DNA of 42,552 nucleotides from contig CANHWG010000019.1 in assembly GCA_947464335.1 (NCBI GenBank), forward strand, positions 1 to 42,552, written 5' to 3'. The notes below the pieces were generated by a model. The model saw only the letters and a program-made list of their open reading frames with translations, did not search any database and was not told the origin of the DNA. Of this stretch, positions 32,015 through 40,540 are shown in pieces. The translations under genes were made by a program, and so were the position numbers. Source of the stretch: Flavobacteriaceae bacterium. Its GTDB lineage: Bacteria; Bacteroidota; Bacteroidia; Flavobacteriales; Flavobacteriaceae. Numbering within the stretch: the stretch's first letter is position 1; every line of letters starts with the position of its first letter.

Positions 32015-33415
32015 ATGCAAAACAAAAAAATATTTATTCTTCTTCCAGACGGTGTTGGCCTTAGAAATTTTTCATTTACTAATTTTCATACTATAGGCAT
32101 CCAAAATGGTTTTGATATTACTTTTTGGAATAATACTCCATTTGATTTAAATGAGTTGGGATTTAAGGAAGTACGATTCAATAATCCAAAAACACATCCA
32201 CTGACCGATCTGTTAAAGAATGCACAAACTCAAATTGAGTTAAACCAAAATATTAAAAAGTCAAAGGATTCCATTTATAATCATTACCGATTCCCATTTT
32301 CATACAAAAGCATAAAAGCTGTAATAAAAAGTATTTATATTAATTGGTTAATTTTTTGGAATAATTCACAAAAAGGGTTAGAACGAATTAGGATAAATAT
32401 TAACAAACAAGAAAGAAAAACCAAACTCTATTTTGATAGTTTAGAAACGCTAAAAAAGGAAAAACCGGCAATGGTATTTTGTACCAATCAGCGAATTATG
32501 CTGGCAGTAGCGCCCCTATTAGCCGCTCAGGATTTAGGAATTCCAACGGCCACTTTTATCTTTTCTTGGGATAATTTACCCAAAGCCACCAAAATTATAG
32601 AAGCTGATTTTTATTTCGTGTGGAGTAATCATATGAAAAATGAATTACTGTTTTATTACCCACATATCAACCAAAATCAAATTGTGATTACAGGAACACC
32701 TCAGTTCGAACCACATTTTAACAAGACTTTGTTACTATCAAAGGAAGTTTTTTTTAAAACATATCAATTAGATGTCAATAAAAAATACGTTTGCTTTTCA
32801 GGAGATGATATAACAACTTCACCAAATGACCCTAGTTACCTTGAGAATCTTGCATTAGCAGTTCATGAACTTAATAAGAAAGGATTTAATTTAGGCATTA
32901 TTTTTAGAAGATGTCCAGTCGATTTTTCAGATAGATTTGATGAAGTCCTATTAAAATTTAAAGATTGTATTACGAGTATTAATCCAATTTGGGAAAAAAA
33001 AGGAGAAGAATGGAATACTATTTTACCAACTAAAGACGATTTAATTCTTCAAATGAATACTATTTTTCATTCAGAATTAGTTATAAATTTGGGTTCATCA
33101 ATGGTTTTTGATTATGTTACATTTAACAAACCGTGTGCTTATATTAATTATGATGTCCCAAATCCTGACTTTCCGAATTGGTCAGTCAAAAAAATTTATA
33201 ACTTCATCCATTTCAGATCTATGCCATCAAAGGATTCCGTTTTTTGGATAAACAATCCAAATGAGATGGTTGATGTAGTTGAAAAAATGTTGATCAACGA
33301 ATCGGTACCAGAGATAGCTAATGCACAAAAATGGTTTGAAAAAATTAACCAGCATCCGCCACAATTAGCTTCCGAGAGAATTTGGAATGCCATAGAAGAA
33401 ATTTGTAAAAAGTAA
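32015..33415 (+). CDS. Probable GT-B-fold glycosyltransferase of unrecognised family
   Basis: I do not recognise the exact family of this 466-residue protein. It starts KIFILLPDGVGLRNFSFTNF. A long basic helical region (about residues 90-150) follows. Then come segments that look like the second half of GT-B enzymes: MVFCTNQRIMLAVAPLLAAQDLGIPTATF split by a strand, FSWDNLPKATKIIEADFYFVWS, NQIVITGTPQFEPHF, and SELVINLGSSMVFDYVTFNKPCAYI, where a nucleotide-binding loop would be. These parts recall surface-carbohydrate and glycerophosphotransferase-like GT-B proteins. No membrane helix is clear. Its end overlaps the next gene by one base, so it belongs to the polysaccharide operon. Confidence 0.6.
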   Translation: MQNKKIFILLPDGVGLRNFSFTNFHTIGIQNGFDITFWNNTPFDLNELGFKEVRFNNPKTHPLTDLLKNAQTQIELNQNIKKSKDSIYNHYRFPFSYKSIKAVIKSIYINWLIFWNNSQKGLERIRININKQERKTKLYFDSLETLKKEKPAMVFCTNQRIMLAVAPLLAAQDLGIPTATFIFSWDNLPKATKIIEADFYFVWSNHMKNELLFYYPHINQNQIVITGTPQFEPHFNKTLLLSKEVFFKTYQLDVNKKYVCFSGDDITTSPNDPSYLENLALAVHELNKKGFNLGIIFRRCPVDFSDRFDEVLLKFKDCITSINPIWEKKGEEWNTILPTKDDLILQMNTIFHSELVINLGSSMVFDYVTFNKPCAYINYDVPNPDFPNWSVKKIYNFIHFRSMPSKDSVFWINNPNEMVDVVEKMLINESVPEIANAQKWFEKINQHPPQLASERIWNAIEEICKK

Positions 33416-33978
33416 TGCTAAAAGACTATATTTTATCTGATTATAAACGTTGCGGTATTCAAAAGATATCTATTCGAGTGCTATTTACTACATTTTATAT
33501 CCAACCAAATCCGGGTTTAAAATTCATGACTATTTTTCGTTTGACACAGCATTACCGAAGAAAAAATAGAATCTTGTTTTACTTTTTCTTTTTATGGCTC
33601 AGACGATTAAAAGTAAAATATGGTTTTGATATTTCGTATAGAACGCAAATTGGAAAAGGATTTTATATTGGTCACTTCGGTAATATTGTCATTCATGGCG
33701 ATGCTATTATTGGAGAAAACTGTAATATTTCACAGGGAATGACGATTGGCATCAGCAATTATGGTAAAAAACAAGGCGTTCCAACTATAGGAAATCGAGT
33801 GTTTATTGGACCGAATGCTGGAGTTTTTGGAAACATTACAATTGGCAATAATGTCACTATTGGTGCTAATGCTGTTGTGACCGATAACATTGAAGATGGT
33901 AAAACAATTCTATCTTCAAATATGATAGTTATAGATAAAGATTTGTCTTCTTATTACATTCATAACAACTCCAATTAG
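33415..33978 (+). CDS. Serine acetyltransferase-like hexapeptide O-acetyltransferase
   Basis: The 187-residue protein has an N-terminal helical part with MTIFRLTQHYRR and, from about residue 68, a left-handed beta-helix: GFDISYRTQIGKGFYIGHFGNIVIHGDAIIG split over several coils, then NISQGMTIG and GNRVFIGPNAGVFGNITIG. The layout is that of CysE-like acetyltransferases used in exopolysaccharide loci (for example colanic acid type). The His in IGHFG or IVIHG may be catalytic. Given its place between two glycosyltransferase genes, sugar O-acetylation is more likely than cysteine biosynthesis. The acceptor is not known. Confidence 0.86.
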   Translation: MLKDYILSDYKRCGIQKISIRVLFTTFYIQPNPGLKFMTIFRLTQHYRRKNRILFYFFFLWLRRLKVKYGFDISYRTQIGKGFYIGHFGNIVIHGDAIIGENCNISQGMTIGISNYGKKQGVPTIGNRVFIGPNAGVFGNITIGNNVTIGANAVVTDNIEDGKTILSSNMIVIDKDLSSYYIHNNSN

Positions 33979-33979
33979 T

Positions 33980-35125
33980 ATGAAGATTGCGTTTCTGACA
34001 TCAGAATTTCCACATCCAAAAATGGGTTCCTCAGGCGGAATTGGAACAAGCATTCTGAACCTTTCTAAAGGACTGACAGCAGCGGGACACGAAGTCAGTA
34101 TTGTAGTTTATGGTCAAAAAGAAGATGAGTTTTTTATAGAAAACGATGTTTTCTTTTACCGAATTAAAAACATTAAACTTAAGGGTTTTTCTAGATTTTT
34201 TTCGCAAATGAAACTCCAAAAACTCATTAATAGATTAGTCAAAGAAAACAAGATCGAAATAATTGAAGCTCCCGATTGGACCGGAATTACCTCTAACATA
34301 AATCCAAAATGCCCGGTTGTTATTCGCTTAAATGGATCCGACACCTATTTTTGTCACTTAGACAATCGTCCAGTTAAGTTTTTGAATAAGTTTTATGAAA
34401 AGCGTGCTATACAAAATACCGATGCTTTAATTTCCGTCAGCCAATATACTGCTGATGTAACGAAGGAATTATTTTCAATTCAACGCGATTTTGAAATAAT
34501 TCCCAACAGCATTGACATTGATAATTTTTTCCTTGACAATAAAATTGAAGTTCAGGAAAATACCATTCTCTATTTTGGAACTTTGATTAGAAAAAAAGGA
34601 CTTTTAGAATTGCCCTTAATTTTTAATGAAGTTTACAAAAAAAACAATCAGGCAAAACTGATTTTGGTTGGGCGTGATGCTTCTGATATTATTTCTGGAA
34701 ATGCTTCCACTTGGGCAATGATGCAAACATTATTTGATAAAAAAGCTTTGCAAAATGTTGATTATAAAGGAAGCGTACCTTATGATAAAATTAAGGAGCA
34801 TATAAGTTCTGCTACCGTTTGTGTTTTTCCCACTTTTGCCGAAGCCTTACCCGTTTCTTGGATTGAAGCCATGGCAATGCAAAAAGCAATCGTTGCCTCA
34901 GATATTGGCTGGGCAAACGAAGTTATTGATGATAGTGTTGACGGATTTTTGTCGCATCCGAAAAATCATGTTTTGTTTGCAGACAGAATTTTAGAACTTC
35001 TCGACAACCAAAAACTAAGGAATGAATTCGGAATTGCAGCAAGAAAAAAAGTAATCCAAAAATTTAGTATTGAAGTTGTGGCCAAGAATAGTGCAGATTT
35101 TTATTATAAAGTAATTAAAAAATGA
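33980..35125 (+). CDS. Glycosyltransferase family 4
   Basis: This 381-residue GT-B protein starts KIAFLTSEFPHPKMGSSGGIGTSILNLSKGL, a GT4 N-terminus with the glycine-rich acceptor loop. It then has EAPDWTG, VIRLNGSDTYF, ISVSQYTAD, IIPNSIDIDNF, and the donor-site EX7E region FAEALPVSWIEAMAMQKAIV. It lies one base after the acetyltransferase gene and overlaps the next gene by four bases (ATGA). It should use a nucleotide sugar in the cytoplasm to extend the lipid-linked glycan. The donor is not predictable. Confidence 0.91.
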   Translation: MKIAFLTSEFPHPKMGSSGGIGTSILNLSKGLTAAGHEVSIVVYGQKEDEFFIENDVFFYRIKNIKLKGFSRFFSQMKLQKLINRLVKENKIEIIEAPDWTGITSNINPKCPVVIRLNGSDTYFCHLDNRPVKFLNKFYEKRAIQNTDALISVSQYTADVTKELFSIQRDFEIIPNSIDIDNFFLDNKIEVQENTILYFGTLIRKKGLLELPLIFNEVYKKNNQAKLILVGRDASDIISGNASTWAMMQTLFDKKALQNVDYKGSVPYDKIKEHISSATVCVFPTFAEALPVSWIEAMAMQKAIVASDIGWANEVIDDSVDGFLSHPKNHVLFADRILELLDNQKLRNEFGIAARKKVIQKFSIEVVAKNSADFYYKVIKK

Positions 35126-36663
35126 TTATTATTTATCATAACAAGTATACTATTTCTGAAATAGTTTCTACAAATGATGGAAATATTCCTATAAACATAA
35201 ATCAAAATATTGTAGAGACTTTATTGTATTTAGCCGAAATATTCAAAGATGAAATACTTGTTTGGTGTCACGAAAACGAAAAAAGCAATTTGAATGTATT
35301 CGGAATTGAAAAGCTTTTTCATCATAAAAAATTATTATTTTCCTTTAATCCTTCTTCAATAAATTATTTTGGCAGATTCGTTGGTTACTTTGAAGATTCA
35401 CCCTATGTCAACATTAATAAAAATTGTAAATATCCGACTTGGCAAATGAGTAGTGAAGTAGGTGCAATTAGCGCTGAAGTACTAAATGCTTGTAAAAATG
35501 ATTTAAAAGCTGAAAATAATTTTGATATTTTCCTAAATTCTTTTGCTAAAAGAGCCATGGCTCATGGGTTGTTTTGCTATTCTCAACCACATTTATTAAT
35601 AGAAAAAAGCAGACCTCAAGAAGTTAACACTTCCAATATTTATGAACTTTTTAAATTCACAAAACAGCATTACAGAATGCGATGGATTTTTCTTTTGTTT
35701 CTAAATTTGGTACTTTTTGAAAAAAAAATCCCTTTGTTGCCTTTTATTTTTTCACTGTTTTATGTTAAGAGAAAGTTTAATTCTGATTTACTCGACAATA
35801 TTCCGTTACAAACAAAAAATGAGCTAATCGAAAAGGGAACCATAGATGTTTTAATTCCAACTATTGGTCGAAAAGAATATCTTTTTAATGTTCTCAATAA
35901 TCTAGCTAATCAAACATATTTGCCCAAAAATGTAATAATTATTGAACAAAATCCAGAAGAAAAAAGCCAATCGGAATTAGATTTTATTCAGAATCAAAAA
36001 TGGCCATTTCATATTAAACATCATTTCACACATCAAGCTGGAGCTTGTAATGCTAGAAATATTGGGTTATCATTAATTGAAAGTGAATTTTGTTTTTTGG
36101 CCGATGATGATGTTGTTTTTAAAAATGATTTACTAGATAAAGCCATTCAGACATTTAAGGCAACAGGAAATGAAGTGTTTTTAGTAGCCTGTCATTTAAA
36201 ATCTCAAAACGTTATTGTGCAGCCGCCAAAACAATTTCCAGTTTTTGGCGCTGGTCATGCATTTGTGAAATCTTCTTGTATCAAGAATTTGAAATTTAAT
36301 ATGGGATTTGAATTTGGTTTTGGTGAAGATGCTGATTTTGGTATGCAATTAAGGAATAATGGGTTTGATGTTTTATATATTTCTACGTCAACTATTTTAC
36401 ATTTAAAGGCACCAATGGGAGGTTTTAGAACCAAACCAATTTTGAAATGGCAGAATGATGAAATACAACCAAAACCATCGCCAACAGTTATGTTGTATAG
36501 ATTGTTATATGATACAAAAGAGCAGATTTCCAATTATAAATCGATGATTTTCATAAAAAATATAAATAAAAGTTTTATTTTAAATCCATTTAAGTACATC
36601 AATACATTCAAATTAAAATGGAATAGAAGTGTATATTGGGCTAATCAATTAATCAAACAATAA
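35122..36663 (+). CDS. GT2 glycosyltransferase with an unrecognised N-terminal domain
   Basis: This 513-residue protein is about 200 residues longer than a single GT2. Residues 1 to about 180 form a domain I do not recognise, with CKYPTWQMSSEVGAISAEVL and FDIFLNSFAKRAMAHGLFCYSQ. Residues 185-220 contain two hydrophobic stretches around EKK. The GT2 domain starts near residue 239 (IDVLIPTIGRKEYLFNVLNNL) and has the metal motif FLADDDVVF near 329 and GFGEDADFGMQLRNNGFDV. The frame is continuous across both parts, so this is a real fusion or a two-domain family. The N-terminal part could be a degenerate second transferase or an acceptor-binding domain; that is speculation. Confidence 0.83.
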   Translation: MIIIYHNKYTISEIVSTNDGNIPININQNIVETLLYLAEIFKDEILVWCHENEKSNLNVFGIEKLFHHKKLLFSFNPSSINYFGRFVGYFEDSPYVNINKNCKYPTWQMSSEVGAISAEVLNACKNDLKAENNFDIFLNSFAKRAMAHGLFCYSQPHLLIEKSRPQEVNTSNIYELFKFTKQHYRMRWIFLLFLNLVLFEKKIPLLPFIFSLFYVKRKFNSDLLDNIPLQTKNELIEKGTIDVLIPTIGRKEYLFNVLNNLANQTYLPKNVIIIEQNPEEKSQSELDFIQNQKWPFHIKHHFTHQAGACNARNIGLSLIESEFCFLADDDVVFKNDLLDKAIQTFKATGNEVFLVACHLKSQNVIVQPPKQFPVFGAGHAFVKSSCIKNLKFNMGFEFGFGEDADFGMQLRNNGFDVLYISTSTILHLKAPMGGFRTKPILKWQNDEIQPKPSPTVMLYRLLYDTKEQISNYKSMIFIKNINKSFILNPFKYINTFKLKWNRSVYWANQLIKQ

Positions 36664-36665
36664 AT

Positions 36666-37661
36666 ATGAATTTCACATTGATAGTTTGTACATATATGCG
36701 TCCAATTGCCTTATTGACTTTATTAAAATCAGTAAGTCAACAATCGCTTTTTCCGAATGAAATTTTGATTATTGATGGTTCTACCAATAATGAAACTGAA
36801 TCGGTTTTGAAAATTAACCATTTTCAAAACCTTAACTATTATAAAGTACCACCAGAACATCGTGGACTAACAAAGCAAAGAAATTATGGTATCTCTAGAG
36901 TTCAAAAAGATACAGATGTTATTTGTTTTTTAGACGATGATATCGTTTTGACCGATACATATTTTGAAAATTTATTAGAAACCTATGTAACATTTCCTGA
37001 TGCTCTAGGTGTTGGGGGTTTTATAGTTGATGAAGCTAATTTTTTTGAATATGTTGGAGAAAATTACAAACCAACTCTAAAAGAGTTTTATTTTGATGGT
37101 TGGAAACAAAAAGACGGTAGCCGATTTGTAATGAGAAAGATATTTGGCTTAGATAGTGATTGCCCCCCAGGATTCTCAAGTTTATACTCTCACGGACGAA
37201 GTGTTGGGTTTTTGCCTCCAAGCGGAAAAGTATACGAAGTTGAGCAATTAATGGGCGGTGTTTCGTCTTTTAAAAAAGCTGTTTTTGAAACTTTTCAATT
37301 TTCAACATATTTTGAAGGTTATGGTTTGTATGAAGATGCGGATTTTACTATTAGAGTGGCAAAAACAGGGAAGTTATACCTAAATACAAATGCAAAATTA
37401 TATCATTATCACGATGCTTCAGGAAGACCGAATAAATTTCAATATGGTAAAATGGTAGTCAGAAATGGTTGTTATGTATGGAGAACTAAAAACCCAAATC
37501 CTATGTTGAATGCCAAAATCAAATGGCATGCAATTACATTACTTTTAACGTTAATTAGATATAGTAATGCATTTTCATCAGATAAAAAGAAAGAAGCATT
37601 TAGTGAGGCTCTAGGAAGAACAGCAGGCTGGTTTAGTTTGTTGTATAATAAACCAAAATAA
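36666..37661 (+). CDS. Glycosyltransferase family 2
   Basis: This 331-residue GT-A protein has FTLIVCTYMRPIALLTLLKSV, IIDGSTNNET, EHRGLTKQRNYGI and the metal motif FLDDDIVLTD near residue 87. MGGVSSFKKAVFE and GLYEDADFTIRVAKTGKLY follow, with the acidic catalytic-base motif. It starts two bases after the fusion GT2 gene and resembles its GT2 domain in layout, so the two may act in sequence. A methyltransferase gene follows after seven bases. The sugar is unknown. Confidence 0.89.
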   Translation: MNFTLIVCTYMRPIALLTLLKSVSQQSLFPNEILIIDGSTNNETESVLKINHFQNLNYYKVPPEHRGLTKQRNYGISRVQKDTDVICFLDDDIVLTDTYFENLLETYVTFPDALGVGGFIVDEANFFEYVGENYKPTLKEFYFDGWKQKDGSRFVMRKIFGLDSDCPPGFSSLYSHGRSVGFLPPSGKVYEVEQLMGGVSSFKKAVFETFQFSTYFEGYGLYEDADFTIRVAKTGKLYLNTNAKLYHYHDASGRPNKFQYGKMVVRNGCYVWRTKNPNPMLNAKIKWHAITLLLTLIRYSNAFSSDKKKEAFSEALGRTAGWFSLLYNKPK

Positions 37662-37668
37662 CAAATTT

Positions 37669-38511
37669 ATGTCAGCATACAATACATGTAAAGTTTGTGA
37701 AAGCAGTGTTAGATTGATAAACGAAAAATATAATTTAGGACAATGTGATAGTTGTAAATTGATTTTTTGTTTAACAATTTTTTCTCAGGATGAATTGGTC
37801 AATGTTTATGATGAGCTATATAATAAGCAAAACACACATTACAAATATCATTCAGTTGATGAGTATAAAATGCTATTAGAAAATAAGAATATAAATGTTG
37901 GATATCATCGAGCTACTCTTATAAAAGAATATGTTTTAAATAAAAAATGCCAATCAGTTCTTGAAATTGGAAGTGGAATAGGACTTATTGGTTCCTATAT
38001 CCGAAAAAAAGATGAAAAAATTAAGTACCTTGGAATTGAAATTGATAAAGAAGCCTATGAAAAATCACAGACTTTAAAGTTGAATACTTTAAATGCTGAT
38101 TTCAGGGCAATGGAAAATATTGAAGAATCTTTTGATGTGATAATGCTTTGGGAAGTCTTGGAGCATCTTCAGGATTTAAAAGCATTCATCAATTTAGCAT
38201 ATAAAAGATTGAATAAAGGTGGTAAAATAATTCTTTCGGTACCAAACTATGATAAAATTGCAAATTATCCGAATAGGGATAAGGATGCTATTTTTCAGGA
38301 TTTACCGCCAATTCATATAAACTTCTTTACAAAGGAAAGTATTGTCAACGTTTTTAAGCTTAATCAGTTTAAGGATTGTAAAGCATCAGTTAAGAAGTTT
38401 CCTTATATTGATATAAAAAGAATTGGTTTTTATAAAGAGTTTTTAAAAGCTATACTTAATCAATATAACGGATCGACACTATATTTTGTTGCTACAAAAC
38501 CTGAAAATTAA
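37669..38511 (+). CDS. Class I methyltransferase with N-terminal zinc ribbon
   Basis: The 280-residue protein starts with two CxxC knuckles (Cys7, Cys10, Cys26, Cys29), a likely zinc ribbon. The SAM domain follows, with motif I VLEIGSGIGLIGSYI near residue 92, LGIEIDKEAYEKS and DVIMLWEVLEHLQDLKAF, as in Methyltransf_23 proteins. Zinc-ribbon methyltransferases of this kind occur in surface-glycan and natural-product loci. It lies 14 bases before a GT4 gene. It probably methylates a sugar of the glycan or its precursor; the acceptor is unknown. Confidence 0.86.
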   Translation: MSAYNTCKVCESSVRLINEKYNLGQCDSCKLIFCLTIFSQDELVNVYDELYNKQNTHYKYHSVDEYKMLLENKNINVGYHRATLIKEYVLNKKCQSVLEIGSGIGLIGSYIRKKDEKIKYLGIEIDKEAYEKSQTLKLNTLNADFRAMENIEESFDVIMLWEVLEHLQDLKAFINLAYKRLNKGGKIILSVPNYDKIANYPNRDKDAIFQDLPPIHINFFTKESIVNVFKLNQFKDCKASVKKFPYIDIKRIGFYKEFLKAILNQYNGSTLYFVATKPEN

Positions 38512-38525
38512 AAAAAGCTATATTT

Positions 38526-39623
38526 ATGAAAACAATACTATTTGCTCATAATTATAGCAAGGACTCTTTCTCTGCAATGAGTTATTATTTTGCTCATCAT
38601 CTTGCTAATATAGGACACAAAGTCATTTTCATATCACACAAACCTTACTTTTCAGAAAAAAAAATAATAAAAACAGAAAGAGGTGAGATTACACTTTATT
38701 CTTGGTCTTCTGAAAAGAGACCAACTTCAATCGCTGATTTTATTTGGTATACCAAAATTTATAAGGAGCATAAACCAGATATAATTATTGGTCATTTTGT
38801 TGGAACAAATATAAGTTTCATGGTTTCTAAAGTGTTATCATTATGGAAAACAAAAACCTATGAACATTATCATACTTTATCTAATCAAATTTTAACCGAT
38901 TTACATAAAGTTTCTTTAAAACAAAAGCTCTTTTTTTATAGAAAAAAGATTTTTTATAATATATTTTGTGATCAAATTGTATGTCCTTCTCAATTGGCAA
39001 AAGAAGACTTAGAAAAGTTTTTTGGTTTTAAGAATAATTTTGTTTTGCTAAATCCAATGGCAGATAGGTTTGTAACAAAAGAGTTTATTTCTTCGGATTC
39101 TATTAGTATTTCTTTTTTAGGCAGATTTGACCCTTCAAAAGGAATTATTGAATTGGTACAAGCATTTTTAAAATACAAAAAAGAACATCTTAATTCAAAA
39201 ATCATCTTAAACATTGCAGGTTCTGGAAGTCTAGATTCAGAAATTAAGGATTTAATTGTGAATAATAAAGCCATAAATTATATTGGATTTTTAACTTATG
39301 ATAAAATTGATGACTACTTAAATCAAAGTCACTTTACCATTATACCATCTATAATTGACAATTTACCAACTGTTGGTCTTGAATCATTAATGAATCAAAC
39401 ACCTTTGTTACTATCGAATAATACTGGTTTATCAAACTATTTGGTTGATGGTAAAGACTGCTTCAAATTTGATCCAACTATCGAATCTATTATTTCTTTA
39501 TTTGATAAAGTTGAAAATCATTTTGACAGTTATGAGCAAATGAGTTTTGAGGCACGAAAAACATTTATTGAAAAATTTAGTTTGAAAAGTTATTGCGAAG
39601 ATTTTAGCAAAGCTATTTTATAA
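38526..39623 (+). CDS. Glycosyltransferase family 4
   Basis: This 365-residue GT-B protein has TILFAHNYSKDSFSAMSYYFAHHLANIGHKVIF split by a loop at the N-terminus, QIVCPSQLAKEDLE in the linker and ISFLGRFDPSKGIIELVQAF, the typical first strand of the GT4 donor domain. IIPSIIDNLPTVGLESLMNQTPLLL carries an EX7-type donor site, but with Asp in place of the first Glu (DNLPTVGLE). It ends the gene run before a 92-base gap. Its sugar is not known. Confidence 0.86.
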   Translation: MKTILFAHNYSKDSFSAMSYYFAHHLANIGHKVIFISHKPYFSEKKIIKTERGEITLYSWSSEKRPTSIADFIWYTKIYKEHKPDIIIGHFVGTNISFMVSKVLSLWKTKTYEHYHTLSNQILTDLHKVSLKQKLFFYRKKIFYNIFCDQIVCPSQLAKEDLEKFFGFKNNFVLLNPMADRFVTKEFISSDSISISFLGRFDPSKGIIELVQAFLKYKKEHLNSKIILNIAGSGSLDSEIKDLIVNNKAINYIGFLTYDKIDDYLNQSHFTIIPSIIDNLPTVGLESLMNQTPLLLSNNTGLSNYLVDGKDCFKFDPTIESIISLFDKVENHFDSYEQMSFEARKTFIEKFSLKSYCEDFSKAIL

Positions 39624-39634
39624 ATTTTTTATTG

Positions 39635-39665
39635 TTGGCATTTATAAGATTTAGCAATATATTTA
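39635..39665 (+). promoter_or_regulatory. Candidate internal promoter before the 39716 methyltransferase gene
   Basis: TTG (39635-39637), 20 bases, then TATATTTA (39658-39665) resembles the Bacteroidota TTTG-N19-21-TAnnTTTG promoter with one mismatch at the last -7 base. It lies in a 92-base gap, large for this locus, and could restart transcription of the last genes. Confidence 0.3.
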
Positions 39666-39715
39666 CAACCCATTAGGAATTGAATGATTCTTTAAATATT
39701 ACTTTTTAAAAAGCT

Positions 39716-40534
39716 ATGAAAACTCAGGAAGAGATTATTGAAATTAATAAAAAACAAAAAGATTTTTATAATTACAAGAGTGATAAGAAGAACTTGCCAA
39801 CCAAAATTTGGTATTATTTCAGAGAGAAAACTTTGAAAAAAATCAGAAAAGATATTGGTATTCTGAGCGAATCCTATGAAATTCATAAAACTTGGTTTGG
39901 CGATTTGTCTAATAAAAAAGTATTGGATTTAGGATGTTTTGCCGGTAATCACTGGAGTTTGTACATGGCAGAACAAAGCAAGGAATTTATAGGTTTGGAT
40001 TTGAGTGATGTTGCTATTGCACGTCTAGCAGAAAGAATTAAACCTTATCCGAATGCAAAAGCTATTGCTGCTGATTTCTTGTCTGAAACTGATTTTCCTG
40101 ATAAAGATTTTGATATTATATATGCATACGGAGTTTTACACCATTTTCAAAACCCGGATGTTTTGATTGCCAAACTTGACGAGAAATTGGCACCCGGAGG
40201 CGTAATTATAAGTTATGATCCGTTAGAAACGAGTATTCCAATAAAAATAATGAGAGTATTATACCGTCCTTTTCAATCAGATAAGGATTGGGAATGGCCA
40301 TTTACAAAAAATACCTATCATAAATTTGCAAAAACCTTTAATATCATAGAACGTCATGGGTTATTAGGTCAAGCCAAATGGTATTTTGTTATGAATTTTA
40401 TTCCATTTCTTTCGGATGAGAAAAAGCAAAGTATTGGTAAAAAGTGGCATAAAAAGGACTGGGATAAATCTGCAAAATCAGATAGTCATTTGTTTAAATG
40501 TATGCATTTAACTATGCTAATGCAAAAAAAATAA
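39716..40534 (+). CDS. Class I SAM-dependent methyltransferase
   Basis: The 272-residue protein has an N-terminal helical part (residues 1-60), then motif I KVLDLGCFAGNHWSLYMAE near residue 70, FIGLDLSDVAIARLAERI, DIIYAYGVLHHFQNPDVLI and APGGVIISYDPLET, as in Methyltransf_11/25 proteins. VLHHF and LDLS place it with UbiE-like O-methyltransferases. It starts after a 92-base gap with a candidate promoter, and is followed six bases later by a GT4 gene. It is the fourth methyltransferase of the window. The acceptor is unknown. Confidence 0.88.
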   Translation: MKTQEEIIEINKKQKDFYNYKSDKKNLPTKIWYYFREKTLKKIRKDIGILSESYEIHKTWFGDLSNKKVLDLGCFAGNHWSLYMAEQSKEFIGLDLSDVAIARLAERIKPYPNAKAIAADFLSETDFPDKDFDIIYAYGVLHHFQNPDVLIAKLDEKLAPGGVIISYDPLETSIPIKIMRVLYRPFQSDKDWEWPFTKNTYHKFAKTFNIIERHGLLGQAKWYFVMNFIPFLSDEKKQSIGKKWHKKDWDKSAKSDSHLFKCMHLTMLMQKK

Positions 40535-40540
40535 ACGCAA

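Noticed and set aside
33415..33978. CysE for cysteine biosynthesis
   Set aside because: The protein lies inside a glycosyltransferase run, one base from its neighbours; a sugar O-acetyltransferase role fits better, although the fold is the same.
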